From Brockia lithotrophica (GTDB lineage Bacteria; Bacillota; Bacilli; Thermicanales; DSM-22653), in assembly GCF_003633725.1 (NCBI RefSeq), contig NZ_RBIJ01000001.1, positions 441,934 through 505,933 on the forward strand: 64,000 nt of DNA, in the 5' to 3' direction. Below, piece by piece: positions 25,579-34,642 of this stretch (the stretch's first letter is position 1; each line of letters starts with the position of its first letter). Both the position numbers and the translations under genes were made by a program. Under the pieces are notes generated by a model. It saw only the letters and a program-made list of their open reading frames with translations, did no database searches and was not told the origin of the DNA.

Positions 25579-26663
25579 CGGCTGCGCACGCCCCTTTCTG
25601 CGGCTACGTCTTCCGCAGCCGTCACGATTTCGTCCAACGTCGGCACGATGCCCCCTGTGCGTCCGAAGAAGGACACGGGTTTGCGCCCTTCCACGGCAAG
25701 CCGTACGTCCTCCACCAACTGGCCGAGGCTCATTTCGACGGTGAGAAAGCTTCGCACCCCGGGGGAGTCGGCAAGCTCTCGGATTCGCCGTGTCGGGAAA
25801 GGATACAAGGTAATGGGCGCGAGCACGCCGGCAGCAATTCCCCTGCTCCTCAGAACCTCTGCCGCCGCCTGCGCGAGTCGTGCCATCGTTCCAAAGGCCA
25901 CGAGAACGAGTTCCGCATCCTCGAGGGCGAATTCCTTCCAACGCTGCTCTTCTGCCTCGATCTGGGCGTACTTCTCCGCCAGACGGAGGTTGTGGCGCTC
26001 GAGTTCTTCCGGCTCGAGGTAGTCGGTCTTAATCACGTTCTTGGGGCGTCGGCCCATCGTCCCCGTCGTTGCCCACGGTTTTTCTGGCAGGTCGAGCGGG
26101 GGGAGCTCTTCCTCGATTTCCACGGGCTCCATCATCTGGCCGATCATCCCGTCACTCAACACGATCACGGGGTTTCGGTAGCGATCGGCGAGGTCGAAGG
26201 CGAGCTCCATCACGGGAAAGATCTCCGGCACGGACGTAGGTGCAAGCACGATCGTCCTGTAATCCCCGTTGCCGCCCCCCTTCACCGCCTGGCGGTAGTC
26301 CGCCTGCGCGGGCGCGATGTTTCCGATGCCCGGACCTCCCCGCATCGTGTTCACGATCACGGCCGGCAGCTCCGCACCGGCGAGGTAGCTGATTCCCTCT
26401 TGCATGAGGGCGAGGCCCAGGCCGGACGTCGAGGTCATCACCCGCGCCCCCGCCGCAGCCGCTCCGTAAAGCATGTTTACGGAAGCGGTTTCGCTTTCCG
26501 CCTGAAGGAACACGCCGCCTACCTCAGGAAGTCGCCGCGACAAGTACTCCGCAACTTCCGTCTGCGGCGTGATCGGGTACCCGAAGTAAAAGCGGCATCC
26601 GGCGCGAACTGCCGCCTCCCCGTACGCCTCGTTCCCCTTCATGAGGATCTTGCGTTTAGGCAC
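25575..26663 (-). CDS. vorB: 2-oxoacid:ferredoxin oxidoreductase alpha subunit (VorB-like)
   Basis: 362 residues. LMKGNEAYGEAAVRAGCRFYFGYPITPQTEV, FLQAESETASVN and TSTSGLGLALMQEG are hallmarks of the alpha subunit, annotated as 3-methyl-2-oxobutanoate dehydrogenase VorB in related anaerobes. GTG 26663 has GAGGAGGT eight bases upstream and overlaps the ferredoxin gene by 8 bases, so the frame upstream was discarded. It acts in the cytoplasm. Confidence 0.92.
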   Translation of the reverse strand: MPKRKILMKGNEAYGEAAVRAGCRFYFGYPITPQTEVAEYLSRRLPEVGGVFLQAESETASVNMLYGAAAAGARVMTSTSGLGLALMQEGISYLAGAELPAVIVNTMRGGPGIGNIAPAQADYRQAVKGGGNGDYRTIVLAPTSVPEIFPVMELAFDLADRYRNPVIVLSDGMIGQMMEPVEIEEELPPLDLPEKPWATTGTMGRRPKNVIKTDYLEPEELERHNLRLAEKYAQIEAEEQRWKEFALEDAELVLVAFGTMARLAQAAAEVLRSRGIAAGVLAPITLYPFPTRRIRELADSPGVRSFLTVEMSLGQLVEDVRLAVEGRKPVSFFGRTGGIVPTLDEIVTAAEDVAAERGVRSR

Positions 26664-26937
26664 GGAGGGGCACCTCCTCGCGGACGATCGTGAGGACGAC
26701 GTCCGGACACATGTAGGCACAAAACGCGCACCCTTTGCAGGCCTCGGGATTTACGAACTCCGCCGGATGGTAGCCCTTTGCGTTGTAGCCTTCGGAAAGA
26801 ACCAACGAACCGTGCGGGCAGGCGCTGACGCAAAGCCCACACCCCTTGCAACGCTCGACGTCCACGTACACCGCAAAGCGCGGACGCACTTTCCCCACGA
26901 GCTCCGCCTCCTCCCGCCTGCCGTTCCAAACCGTCAT
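26656..26937 (-). CDS. 2-oxoacid:ferredoxin oxidoreductase ferredoxin subunit
   Basis: 93-residue 2[4Fe-4S] ferredoxin-type delta subunit with two cluster motifs, CKGCGLCVSACP and CKGCAFCAYMCP. It carries electrons from the TPP centre to free ferredoxin. It is first in the operon. ATG 26937 is used; a GTG 13 codons downstream has a stronger ribosome binding site (GAGGAGG) and would give an 80-residue protein. Confidence 0.92.
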   Translation of the reverse strand: MTVWNGRREEAELVGKVRPRFAVYVDVERCKGCGLCVSACPHGSLVLSEGYNAKGYHPAEFVNPEACKGCAFCAYMCPDVVLTIVREEVPLRA

Positions 26938-27007
26938 ACGCACCTGTACCTTCAGCAGAGTTCCCGCTCGCGTCGGCGTCTCCGAGGCGGAAATCCGCTT
27001 AGGCGGT

Positions 27008-27016
27008 ATTGTAGCA
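27008..27016 (-). promoter_or_regulatory. Extended -10 promoter of the 2-oxoacid oxidoreductase operon
   Basis: Minus-strand TGCTACAAT is an extended -10 (TGn plus TACAAT) about 70 bases upstream of the ferredoxin subunit, in a short AT-rich patch. No clear -35 was seen. Confidence 0.5.
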
Positions 27017-27191
27017 TACTTTTCCTGAAATAGGAGGTGTGCGACACATCTTCCCATCTCCCGCAAGAGGAAGACTTCCGCGCCGGCCCGGGAAAAACGG
27101 AGCTATACTTGAAACGATGAAAGCGCGTACATAAGAGCGAAACCACCTCCACTCACAACTCCAACCCAAAACTCACGGAAAGGAGAACCAC

Positions 27192-28496
27192 ATGTCCACA
27201 CCCCGCAATGCCGTACCCCGCTATGCTCCCCTCACCTACAGCGCGGGAAATTTCGCCGTAGGACTTATGACCCAAGCCTTTGCCGCGTTCGTGCTCTACT
27301 TCTACGTGGATTACCTCGGAGCCTCTCCCCTTTACATCTCCTACGCCATGGCGGTACACGGGATTTTTAACGCCGTTCTTAACCCCCTTGTAGGGCAGCT
27401 ATCCGACGCCACACGTACCCGCTTCGGGCGAAGGATTCCTTACATCGCCTTCGGATTCCTTCCTCTCGCGCTCGTGTACGGACTTCTTTGGAACCCCCCG
27501 GCGAACCCGAACCTCCTCGTCCTGTACTTCCTCTTCATCGTTTTCCTCTACGACTCCCTCTTCGTGCTCGTGGTTCTCAATTGGACCGCGCTCTATCCCG
27601 AAATGTTCCCTACCCCCGAAGAACGGACGTCGGTGGCCGCGCTACGGCAGTTCTTCGGATTTTTGGGAATGATCAGTGGAATGGTCATTCCGCCTCTCAT
27701 CGCTTCCCGGACGGGTTGGTCGGCCTTTGGGTGGATCGCCGCAGGATTTGTCTCCCTTTTCCTAGGCGTGTCACTCTTGGGAGCCAGGGAAAGGGAGCCT
27801 TCTACGACCGGCACACTCCCCCTTTGGACCTCCCTAAAGGTTACCCTTACGAACCGCACCTTCCTCGTATTTGTGGTCGCGAACCTCGCCGTCCAAACGG
27901 GGTTCGCCCTGCTTACGGCTACCGTTCCTTTTTACGCGAAGTACCTCCTCCGGCTTCCGGAAGAAAAAACCGCCCTCCTCTATGCGGCAATCCTCCTCCC
28001 CTCCCTCCTTGCCATGTTCATTTGGGGTTACGTTTTGAAGTACGTGCCCCCGCGTCGTGCCGTAATCACAGCTCTCGTGTACCTGTCGGCCCTTCTCGTC
28101 TCCTTCTTTTTCGTGACAAACTTGGCCATTGCCCTCGCCGCAGGGGTGCTTTTCGGGTTCGGTCTCGCGGGGGTCGTCATCCTCTTTGACATCCTCCTCG
28201 CCGAGGTCATCGACGACGACGCACGACGGAATGGCGTGCGGCGAGAAGGGATCTACTACGGCGTAAACGGATTTGTGATCCGCCTTTCCGTAACCCTGCA
28301 GGCGATCCTCACCGGAACGGTGCTCACCCTTGGGGGATACGTACCCCATGCCGCCTCCCAGGTCCCGTCGGCTCTGCTCGCCATTCGGTCCCTCATGGGG
28401 ATCTGGCCCATGTTTTTCCTCCTCGTGGCAATCCTACTGTTTCGGGTCTTTCCCTTGGGTAGGTTTCCTCAGAATCCCGACGCTCCTCCCTCCTAA
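27192..28496 (+). CDS. GPH-family (MFS) sugar:cation symporter
   Basis: 434 residues with about twelve transmembrane segments. The cytoplasmic loop DATRTRFGRRIPYI after helix 2 is the glycoside-pentoside-hexuronide symporter version of motif A. Such proteins import glycosides or related solutes with H+ or Na+; the substrate is unknown and no catabolic gene is adjacent. ATG has AAAGGAGA upstream. TATACT at 27104-27109 may be its -10, without a recognisable -35. Confidence 0.85.
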   Translation: MSTPRNAVPRYAPLTYSAGNFAVGLMTQAFAAFVLYFYVDYLGASPLYISYAMAVHGIFNAVLNPLVGQLSDATRTRFGRRIPYIAFGFLPLALVYGLLWNPPANPNLLVLYFLFIVFLYDSLFVLVVLNWTALYPEMFPTPEERTSVAALRQFFGFLGMISGMVIPPLIASRTGWSAFGWIAAGFVSLFLGVSLLGAREREPSTTGTLPLWTSLKVTLTNRTFLVFVVANLAVQTGFALLTATVPFYAKYLLRLPEEKTALLYAAILLPSLLAMFIWGYVLKYVPPRRAVITALVYLSALLVSFFFVTNLAIALAAGVLFGFGLAGVVILFDILLAEVIDDDARRNGVRREGIYYGVNGFVIRLSVTLQAILTGTVLTLGGYVPHAASQVPSALLAIRSLMGIWPMFFLLVAILLFRVFPLGRFPQNPDAPPS

Positions 28497-28667
28497 ACGG
28501 GGCCATGGAACGCCACAGCCGATCGCCTTTTCATCCGAGGGTTCCGTTTCCAAAAGTGCGAGAAGATAGAGTACAATGGGCTTAGAAGTGCAGAAGGGGG
28601 TGGACAGCCGCTCCCCGGAGAGTCGCTAAGACCCACGATTTCCAACAAGCCGAGAGGGGGAAAACCT

Positions 28668-29462
28668 TTGATCGGGAAGTCCCTCGAAGACGGGTGGACG
28701 GCATTACGGGAAAACGGGTGGCGGCTTCTTGGTGTATCGCTGCTCATGGGGATTTTAATCTTTCTCGTCTCTGCGGTCGGTTTGGCGGTCGTCGGGGCAA
28801 TCTGGTACAGTGTGGATCCGGAAGCTCTTTCGGACTTGGTCTCGCAACTCCAAAGCCCGGGGGACGAGCCGCCGGAAATCCCCCAATCGGTAGACATCGT
28901 TGCACAGCTTCTTATCAACGTCCTTTCTTCACTCTTTCTCGGCGGGTTTTACGCCGCCTTTCTCGCCGCTGTCCGCGGGGAGCCGTTCGGCGTTGGAATC
29001 CTCTTTTCCCGTATGGGAGACTTTTGGAAGTACTTTGTCGCCTACCTCGTAGTCTCTTTTGTCGTCGGATTTGGCTTTCTTTTCCTCATTCTTCCCGGGA
29101 TTTACCTGGGCGTTCGGTTGTCCCTTTACCCATTTGCCATCGCTGACGGATACGGGCCGTTTGACGCGCCCTTTACGGTCAGCTGGGAGGCCACGCAAAA
29201 GAGGTTTTGGACGGTCTTCGGCTTCTACGCAGCCCTCATAGGAATTGGCCTTTTGGTTTTTGGAGCAATTGGAATGGTCTTCTTCCTCGGAGTACTTTTC
29301 CCCTTCTTTATGTCGGTAGGCATTCTCCTCCTCGTCTTGGGGGGAATTGGTTTTTCCTTGTACGCCGTTACCGCCTCGGCCGCCCTGTACAACCAACTCC
29401 TCGAAGAAAAAGGGATCTCTCCCGCCCGTGCGGATTCTTCCCTCGCCGACCGCTACTGGTGA
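28668..29462 (+). CDS. Hypothetical multi-pass membrane protein (DUF975/YciC-like architecture)
   Basis: 264 residues with five or six hydrophobic segments. A pattern of amphipathic N-terminus (SLEDGWTALRENGWRL), paired helices and a mid-protein SRMGDFWKYF loop resembles uncharacterised integral membrane families such as DUF975. No catalytic motif is seen. TTG 28668 is preceded by GAGAGGGGG; no ATG or GTG is better placed. TACAAT at 28572-28577 may be a -10. A terminator follows. Confidence 0.72.
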   Translation: MIGKSLEDGWTALRENGWRLLGVSLLMGILIFLVSAVGLAVVGAIWYSVDPEALSDLVSQLQSPGDEPPEIPQSVDIVAQLLINVLSSLFLGGFYAAFLAAVRGEPFGVGILFSRMGDFWKYFVAYLVVSFVVGFGFLFLILPGIYLGVRLSLYPFAIADGYGPFDAPFTVSWEATQKRFWTVFGFYAALIGIGLLVFGAIGMVFFLGVLFPFFMSVGILLLVLGGIGFSLYAVTASAALYNQLLEEKGISPARADSSLADRYW

Positions 29463-29537
29463 GATCTTCGCCGTTCCGGCCTAGACGTACCTCTGTCCCG
29501 CATTCTCAGAGCTTCGATCCAAACAGAATCGAAATAC

Positions 29538-29576
29538 AAAGCCCGCCTCCCAGCGGCATGCCAGGGGGCGGGCTTT
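29538..29576. terminator. Bidirectional terminator
   Basis: AAGCCCGCC pairs with GGCGGGCTT across a loop rich in further pairing, with TTTT on the plus side and TTTG on the minus side. It lies between two convergent genes. Confidence 0.75.
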
Positions 29577-29599
29577 TCGTGGGCCGCAAAGACTTGCGC

Positions 29600-30418
29600 T
29601 TACGCCGCCTTCGCCCCACCGGATTCCCCAAAAGGGGCGGGCGTTCGCAGGTAGCGAACCCCGAGCCACGTCTGGACGGCGGCAAACACCGCGCGTAAGG
29701 CGACGTCGGGAAGGAGGTGGGCAACCCACGCCCCGAGCGCGGACCCGAGGAAGATCCCGGCGAGGAGTCCGGGAAGGATGGGTGCGGCGACGTTGCCGAG
29801 GCGGAAGTGCGTCCACGCCCCCACCGTACCCGTGGGTACCATGGCGAGAAGGGACGTCCCCTGGGCGAGGTGCTGGCCCACGCCGAGGAAGACGACCATC
29901 GCAGGGACCATGATCGACCCGCCGCCAACGCCCATCATCCCCGAGAGAAACCCCGTGAAGATCCCCGTCGCGAGGAGGACGGCGATCCCCGCGGCGGAAG
30001 TCCCGATCGGAGTTCCCGCGCCGGAAACGGCCAAAGCGTTGAGGTACGGTCGGGCGAGGAGAAGAACCGCCGTAAAGAGGAGGAAGGCACCAAAGGCGCG
30101 CTTCAACTTCCACTCGGGAAGCTCGTGGGCAAAGCGCGCTCCAAAGTGGGCCGTAACCATCGCCGTGGCCGCGAGGAGGAGGGCGCCCAGGAGGTCGGCG
30201 GAGCCGAAGCGGGCGTACGTCGCCGCGCCAGCAACCCCCGTGACGACGACGGCGGCGAGGCTCGTCCCGTGGGCGCGAACTTGGGAGAGGCGGAAGACGC
30301 GCACGAGGAGGGGGATCATGATCACGCCGCCCCCCAGCCCTACGAGACCGCCGAACGACCCGGCGAGAAGACCGATGAGCGCGGCCTGAGCGTTGTGCCG
30401 AAATTCGCTTTTGTTCAC
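29600..30418 (-). CDS. TauE/SafE family sulfite/organic-anion exporter
   Basis: 272 residues with about eight hydrophobic helices and the duplicated glycine-rich signature of TauE/SafE (GLVGLGGGVIMIPLLVR and GMMGVGGGSIMVPAMVV). The family exports sulfite, sulfoacetate or similar anions; the substrate here is unknown. GTG 30418 has GGGAGG seven bases upstream and overlaps the trmI stop as GTGA. It is the last gene of a tightly packed four-gene operon. Confidence 0.9.
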   Translation of the reverse strand: MNKSEFRHNAQAALIGLLAGSFGGLVGLGGGVIMIPLLVRVFRLSQVRAHGTSLAAVVVTGVAGAATYARFGSADLLGALLLAATAMVTAHFGARFAHELPEWKLKRAFGAFLLFTAVLLLARPYLNALAVSGAGTPIGTSAAGIAVLLATGIFTGFLSGMMGVGGGSIMVPAMVVFLGVGQHLAQGTSLLAMVPTGTVGAWTHFRLGNVAAPILPGLLAGIFLGSALGAWVAHLLPDVALRAVFAAVQTWLGVRYLRTPAPFGESGGAKAA

Positions 30419-31224
30419 GCTTCGGCCTCCCTTTTTACAGGAGGCTTTTCCTCTTCTTGCCAGCCCTCTACTTCCCGGCGGGCGAAGACGAGGTAGCCCG
30501 TATGTCCCGTCATCCGGTCCTCCGGACGCAGGCGGGCGGGGTTGGGCTTGTAGTAGCGGTGTAGGATCTCGAGGACCTCGACATCCGTAAACCCTGCCTG
30601 AAGACTCTGGAGGAGTTCCTGTACCTGATTGGTCGTGGGCAGGAGAAAGGCTACGGGGGCGCCCGGCCGGAGCGCGGCGTAGAGCGGTGCGAGCACCGTT
30701 TCGGGTTCGCGTACGTCGATGAATGCCGCGTCGTACGGCCCACCGGCGATCGCCTGCGAGGCGTCGGCGTGCACGAATTCCACCACGTCCGCAAAGCCCG
30801 CACGAGTCACGTTTTCGCGGGCGAGGCGGAGAAAGGCTTCTTCCCGCTCGTACGTCACGACGCGGCCGGACGGAGATACGGCCCACGCGAGGGCGATGGT
30901 CATCGCCCCGCTTCCCGAACCCGTTTCGAACACGCGATCTCCCGGGCGAAGCCCGAGCTTGAGAAGGGTAAACCCCGCGTCCTTGGGGTAGACGATCTGC
31001 GTCTTGCGCCGAACGCGCATGAGGAGGTCTTCGAGGCTCGGACGGAGCACGCGCACGCGAGCTCCGATGTTCGTCCTAAGCACCGAACCCACATCCGCTT
31101 GCAAGACTTCGGCGAGGGAAAGGGTTCCGCGGTGCGTGCCGTAGGTTCCCTGCGCATCGGGGTCTACGTGGAGGAGGGCGCGCGTTCCGTCGTCGAAGAG
31201 GAGGTACACCGGTCCTATGGGCAT
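30415..31224 (-). CDS. trmI: tRNA (adenine58-N1)-methyltransferase
   Basis: 269-residue SAM methyltransferase of the TrmI family that makes m1A58 in the T-loop, a modification linked to thermostability of tRNA. It has the N-terminal cap domain (VYLLFDDG, GTYGTHRGTLSL), RRKTQIVYPKDAGFTLLKLGL, the SAM motif VFETGSGSGAMTIALA and the C-terminal RPEDRMTGHTGYLVFARR. ATG 31224 has AAAGGGGGT upstream and lies inside the 3' end of the DUF429 gene (10-base overlap). Confidence 0.94.
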   Translation of the reverse strand: MPIGPVYLLFDDGTRALLHVDPDAQGTYGTHRGTLSLAEVLQADVGSVLRTNIGARVRVLRPSLEDLLMRVRRKTQIVYPKDAGFTLLKLGLRPGDRVFETGSGSGAMTIALAWAVSPSGRVVTYEREEAFLRLARENVTRAGFADVVEFVHADASQAIAGGPYDAAFIDVREPETVLAPLYAALRPGAPVAFLLPTTNQVQELLQSLQAGFTDVEVLEILHRYYKPNPARLRPEDRMTGHTGYLVFARREVEGWQEEEKPPVKREAEA

Positions 31225-31844
31225 CCCATGACCCCCTTTGCACCGCGCCGGGGGAGGACGATCGTCCCGTCCTCCCCCGCGAGGAGTTCGGTTTCGCCTC
31301 GGAGGTGGAGAATTCCTGTCCAAAGGGCGGCTACGGCGTCCAACTCGTCTTGCGTGGGCAGTCCTTCGGCCGACTCCGGCAGGGGCAACCCGCGTCGGCG
31401 GAAGAACGCGGCAATTTCTTCCCTCGCCTTGCGGGGAACTCCGCAAACGTCGTACGTCGCCCCCGGATAGACTTCCCAAACCTCCTTGCCCCGTTTCCGC
31501 CACGCTTCGGCGAAGCGCATGCCCCGCTCCGTCAGACGGCGCATGGGGCCGAGCGTCACGGGAAAGAAGCGAATCCCCCTTTCGCGGAGCATGCGGTCGC
31601 AGGCGCGTAGGTGCGGTCCGCTTCGGTCTTCCACGCCCTTTCTGCCCGCGGGGAGACCTAGGGGGGCGTCTACGTAAATTCGGTCGAAATCCGCGGCGAG
31701 TCCTTCGATCTCGGCATCGGCGTACACGATTCCCACGCGCAGCGCGCCCTCGGAGCAAAAGGCGTATCCCGTAGGGCGCCGCGGACTGCCGGCGAGGTCG
31801 AGGCCGAGAATCCGAACGGGACCTTCGGACTTCGCTCCGCTCAT
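31215..31844 (-). CDS. DUF429 family protein (predicted RNase H-fold nuclease)
   Basis: 209 residues. LGLDLAGSPRRPTGYAF at the N-terminus, IYVDAPLGLP and WEVYPGATYDVCGV are the conserved blocks of DUF429, a predicted RNase H-like family without established function. ATG 31844 overlaps the upstream PHP gene as ATGA, and its 3' end overlaps trmI, so all are co-translated. Confidence 0.82.
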   Translation of the reverse strand: MSGAKSEGPVRILGLDLAGSPRRPTGYAFCSEGALRVGIVYADAEIEGLAADFDRIYVDAPLGLPAGRKGVEDRSGPHLRACDRMLRERGIRFFPVTLGPMRRLTERGMRFAEAWRKRGKEVWEVYPGATYDVCGVPRKAREEIAAFFRRRGLPLPESAEGLPTQDELDAVAALWTGILHLRGETELLAGEDGTIVLPRRGAKGVMGCP

Positions 31845-32656
31845 CCCAGAGGGAAGACCTCCCGCCTGCGCCCGCGAAAGGCGACAACCTCCCGGTAGCC
31901 CACCTCGCGGGCGAGGGCGAGGGCTTGGTCGTACGCGTACCCGAGGTTTTCCGGCTCGTGGGCGTCGGAAGAGAGCACGATGGGCACGCCCCGGGCGTGG
32001 AGCTTCTCGAGAAGCGGACGCGCGGGGTAGATCTCACCCACAGGTTTGCGCAACCCGGCGGTAGAGATCTCTACGACGAGGCCGCCGCGGGCGACGGCCT
32101 CGGCAACTTCTTCGTAAAGCTCGTCGAGAAACTTCGGGTCGGCGGGACGATAGCCGAAGATCTTGACCAAGTCGATGTGTCCGACGATGTCCACGAGGTG
32201 CGCCTCGGCCATGGAGATGATCTGGTCGAAGTACGCCCGATACACCTCCCGGATGTCCCTCCGCTCGTACTCGTGGCGGAACTCCTTGAGGTCGATGCCC
32301 CACGATCCGATCCAGTGAACGGACCCGATCACGTAATCGAACGGGTAAGACTCGAGGAAGCGGGCGATGCGCTCCTCTTTGCCAGGGACGTAGTCCATCT
32401 CGATGCCGAACTTCAGGGGGATTCCCTCGGCCCGGGCGGCGTCTACGAGGGCCACGTACTCCTCCATCCGCAGGCGCCGTCGCGCCTCCGCCCAAGGCTC
32501 TTCCACGATCCCCCGCGTCTCGGCAAAAAAGTAGGCGTGCTCCGAAAGCCCCCACTCTTCGATACCGAGCTCCGCGGCGCGTTCCGCGTAGCGCCGCAGG
32601 TAGTTCGGATCGAACCCCCCTGTTTCGTAGATGTGTACGTGGTAGTCCGTGAGCAC
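31841..32656 (-). CDS. PHP-domain phosphatase (histidinol-phosphatase HisK/HisJ type)
   Basis: 271 residues of the PHP metallohydrolase family. DYHVHIYETGG (metal ligands) opens the protein, GLSEHAYF, the KFGIEMDYVPGKE stretch, GSVHWI and IVGHIDLVKIFG follow, and SSDAHEPENLG closes the active site. This is the histidinol-phosphatase-like layout, although no other his gene is near. GTG 32656 has AAGGAGG seven bases upstream. It is first of the PHP-DUF429-trmI-TauE operon, 82 bases behind rpe. Confidence 0.9.
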   Translation of the reverse strand: MLTDYHVHIYETGGFDPNYLRRYAERAAELGIEEWGLSEHAYFFAETRGIVEEPWAEARRRLRMEEYVALVDAARAEGIPLKFGIEMDYVPGKEERIARFLESYPFDYVIGSVHWIGSWGIDLKEFRHEYERRDIREVYRAYFDQIISMAEAHLVDIVGHIDLVKIFGYRPADPKFLDELYEEVAEAVARGGLVVEISTAGLRKPVGEIYPARPLLEKLHARGVPIVLSSDAHEPENLGYAYDQALALAREVGYREVVAFRGRRREVFPLG

Positions 32657-32738
32657 CGGCGGTCCTCCTTTTCGATTCGAACCGTCCGCTCTAAGGGGGG
32701 CGATACGAGCCCCTCCCTCCAGGAGACGAATCGACTTC

Positions 32739-33452
32739 CTACTTTCCTTCCCGCGGAAGGGGAATGCTCTTCAGGGCGGCAATGGGTTCTCCCCGATCCT
32801 TTGCGCCGAAGACATACGTCCCCGCGACGAGGACCGTAGCACCGGCCTCCACGACCTCACGCCCCGTTTCGGCGTTGATGCCGCCGTCGACGGAGATCGG
32901 AACGTGCGGGCGTCCGAGTTCCACGAGCATCTTCCGGATTCGCGCCACCTTGTCCTTCACCCAGGGGATGAAGGCCTGCCCGCCGAACCCGGGGTTGACG
33001 CTCATCACGAGGACGAGGTCTACCTCGTGGAGGAGTGGGCGTATCGCCTCGCAAGGGGTCGAAGGATTGAGGGATATTCCCGCCTTCATCCCCATGGACT
33101 GGGCGGCCTTGATCGCGCGGTGCGCGTGCGGATCCGCTTCGATGTGGAGGGTGAACGCGTCCGCACCCACATCGCGAAAGGCCTCGAGGAGCCGTTGGGG
33201 GGCTTCCACCATGAGGTGGACGTCGAAAAAGAGGTCCGTATGCCGCCGGAGAGCCTTTACCACGGGCGGGCCGAAGGTGAGGTTGGGCACAAAATGCCCG
33301 TCCATCACGTCCCAGTGAAGCCAATCGGCACCCTTCGCCTCCACGTCGCGCACGTCTTCGAGAAGGCGGGCGAAATCTGCCGAAAGGAGCGAAGGGGCGA
33401 CGAGGGGACGGTCGATCTGGGCAAAGAGGGCAAAGGATTCGTCGCGCTTCAC
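32739..33452 (-). CDS. rpe: Ribulose-phosphate 3-epimerase
   Basis: 237-residue TIM-barrel enzyme of the pentose phosphate pathway. APSLLSADFARL, HWDVMDGHFVPNLTFGP (metal and catalytic Asp), VHLMVEAP, MSVNPGFGGQAF and VDGGINAETG are all in place. GTG 33452 has GAGGAGGT six bases upstream. About ten residues precede the usual N-terminus. It follows rsgA as in Bacillus. Confidence 0.97.
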   Translation of the reverse strand: MKRDESFALFAQIDRPLVAPSLLSADFARLLEDVRDVEAKGADWLHWDVMDGHFVPNLTFGPPVVKALRRHTDLFFDVHLMVEAPQRLLEAFRDVGADAFTLHIEADPHAHRAIKAAQSMGMKAGISLNPSTPCEAIRPLLHEVDLVLVMSVNPGFGGQAFIPWVKDKVARIRKMLVELGRPHVPISVDGGINAETGREVVEAGATVLVAGTYVFGAKDRGEPIAALKSIPLPREGK

Positions 33453-33553
33453 ACGGGCACCTCCTCGATCGTCGAAGGAAAAGCTGCAGCTAGGCGTACG
33501 CGCACTGTGGGGAAACGTTCCGCGTTCCGCGGAGAACTTTCGCTAGCTCAAAC

Positions 33554-34498
33554 TCAGTAGCGCTCCGCGTGCATTTCCCGAAGCTCGCGCAAGAAGGTGA
33601 GGTAATTCGCGTAACGGGATCGGGCGATTTTCCCTTCCTCTACAGCCGCGCGCACGGCACACCCTGGTTCCCGTTCGTGCAGGCAGTCGCGAAAACGGCA
33701 GCCTTCGGCGCACGCCGCAATTTCCGGAAACAGTCGTCCGAGTTCCGGAAGACCCACGTCCGGTAGGCGAAGCGCCCCGAACCCCGGGGCATCGGCGATC
33801 CAACTGCCCTGTCCTACGTCGACGAGGACGACTTCGCGCGTCGTGTGCCTTCCGCGGCCGAGCTTCCGGCTGAGCTCTCCGACCGCAAGGGGAAGGTCGG
33901 GGCGAAGCACCCGCAAAAACGAAGTCTTCCCCACCCCCGAAGGCCCGGCGAGGACGAGGACTTTTCCGGCCAAATGGGCGCGGACCTCCGGAAGCCCCTC
34001 TCCGGTACGCACGCTCCCCGCAAACGTCGCATACCCGGCGCTCCGATATACGCCCAAAAGCGCTTCGAGCTCCTCTCTTTCGGAAAGCCCGAGGACGTCT
34101 ACCTTGTTCCAAAAGAGAACCGCTTCGAGTCGGGCGTGTTCTACGTGCACGAGGAGGCGGTCGAGGTACGCGAGGTCGACCTCGGGTTCCCGTAGGGTGG
34201 CCACCACGAGGACGGCATCCACGTTGGCCGCGGGGGGACGAACGAGCTCGCTCTTGCGCGGGAGGACCTCGATCAGCACGCCTTCTCCCTCGCCCGTGGG
34301 CCGCACGTGGACGAGATCCCCTACGAGAGGCGTAATTCCGAGCTCCCTCAGGAGTCCGCGTGCGCGCGTGCGAAGGACCGAACGCCGGAAGTCCTGGCCG
34401 TCTTCAGCGGACGGGGTTTCTCCGTCCTCTTCTACGACCACGTCGTAGTAGCCCGCCAGAGCGCGAACGATGCGTCCCCGCAGGAGCGTCTCCTTCAG
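33554..34498 (-). CDS. rsgA: Ribosome small-subunit GTPase RsgA, probable CTG start
   Basis: 314 residues. RGRIVRALAGYYDVV is the N-terminal OB domain, FWNKVDVL and the circularly permuted GTPase core with GPSGVGKTSFLRVL (P-loop) follow, and the C-terminal zinc site is CRFRDCLHEREPGC. It helps mature the 30S subunit. No ATG, GTG or TTG lies between the promoter-like TATACT and the conserved OB strand. CTG 34498 has AAAGGGGGG six bases upstream; a second CTG (34483) has AAGGAG six bases upstream. Either gives a family-like N-terminus. Confidence 0.93.
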   Translation of the reverse strand: MKETLLRGRIVRALAGYYDVVVEEDGETPSAEDGQDFRRSVLRTRARGLLRELGITPLVGDLVHVRPTGEGEGVLIEVLPRKSELVRPPAANVDAVLVVATLREPEVDLAYLDRLLVHVEHARLEAVLFWNKVDVLGLSEREELEALLGVYRSAGYATFAGSVRTGEGLPEVRAHLAGKVLVLAGPSGVGKTSFLRVLRPDLPLAVGELSRKLGRGRHTTREVVLVDVGQGSWIADAPGFGALRLPDVGLPELGRLFPEIAACAEGCRFRDCLHEREPGCAVRAAVEEGKIARSRYANYLTFLRELREMHAERY

Positions 34499-34535
34499 AA
34501 CCTTCCCCCCTTTCTCAATCGAACGGCACAAGAAT

Positions 34536-34541
34536 AGTATA
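34536..34541 (-). promoter_or_regulatory. -10 element of a probable rsgA promoter
   Basis: TATACT on the minus strand, about 40 bases upstream of the proposed rsgA start, lies in the only AT-rich patch between prkC and rsgA. The -35 is poor. Confidence 0.45.
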
Positions 34542-34608
34542 GCACAGCGCCCCTCGGCCTTCGACTTACCGCGGCGGGACGCGGTTCCAGGCCGCCGGCA
34601 CCGGGAGA

Positions 34609-34642
34609 GAGTTCCCCCCTTGGAGAGAAAGGGGGGGAACTC
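34609..34642 (-). terminator. Strong hairpin at the prkC stop codon, no T tract
   Basis: A perfect 11-bp inverted repeat (GAGTTCCCCCC with its complement) spans the prkC stop codon. The lack of a T run argues for mRNA-end protection, attenuation or a palindromic repeat rather than a classic terminator. Confidence 0.5.
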
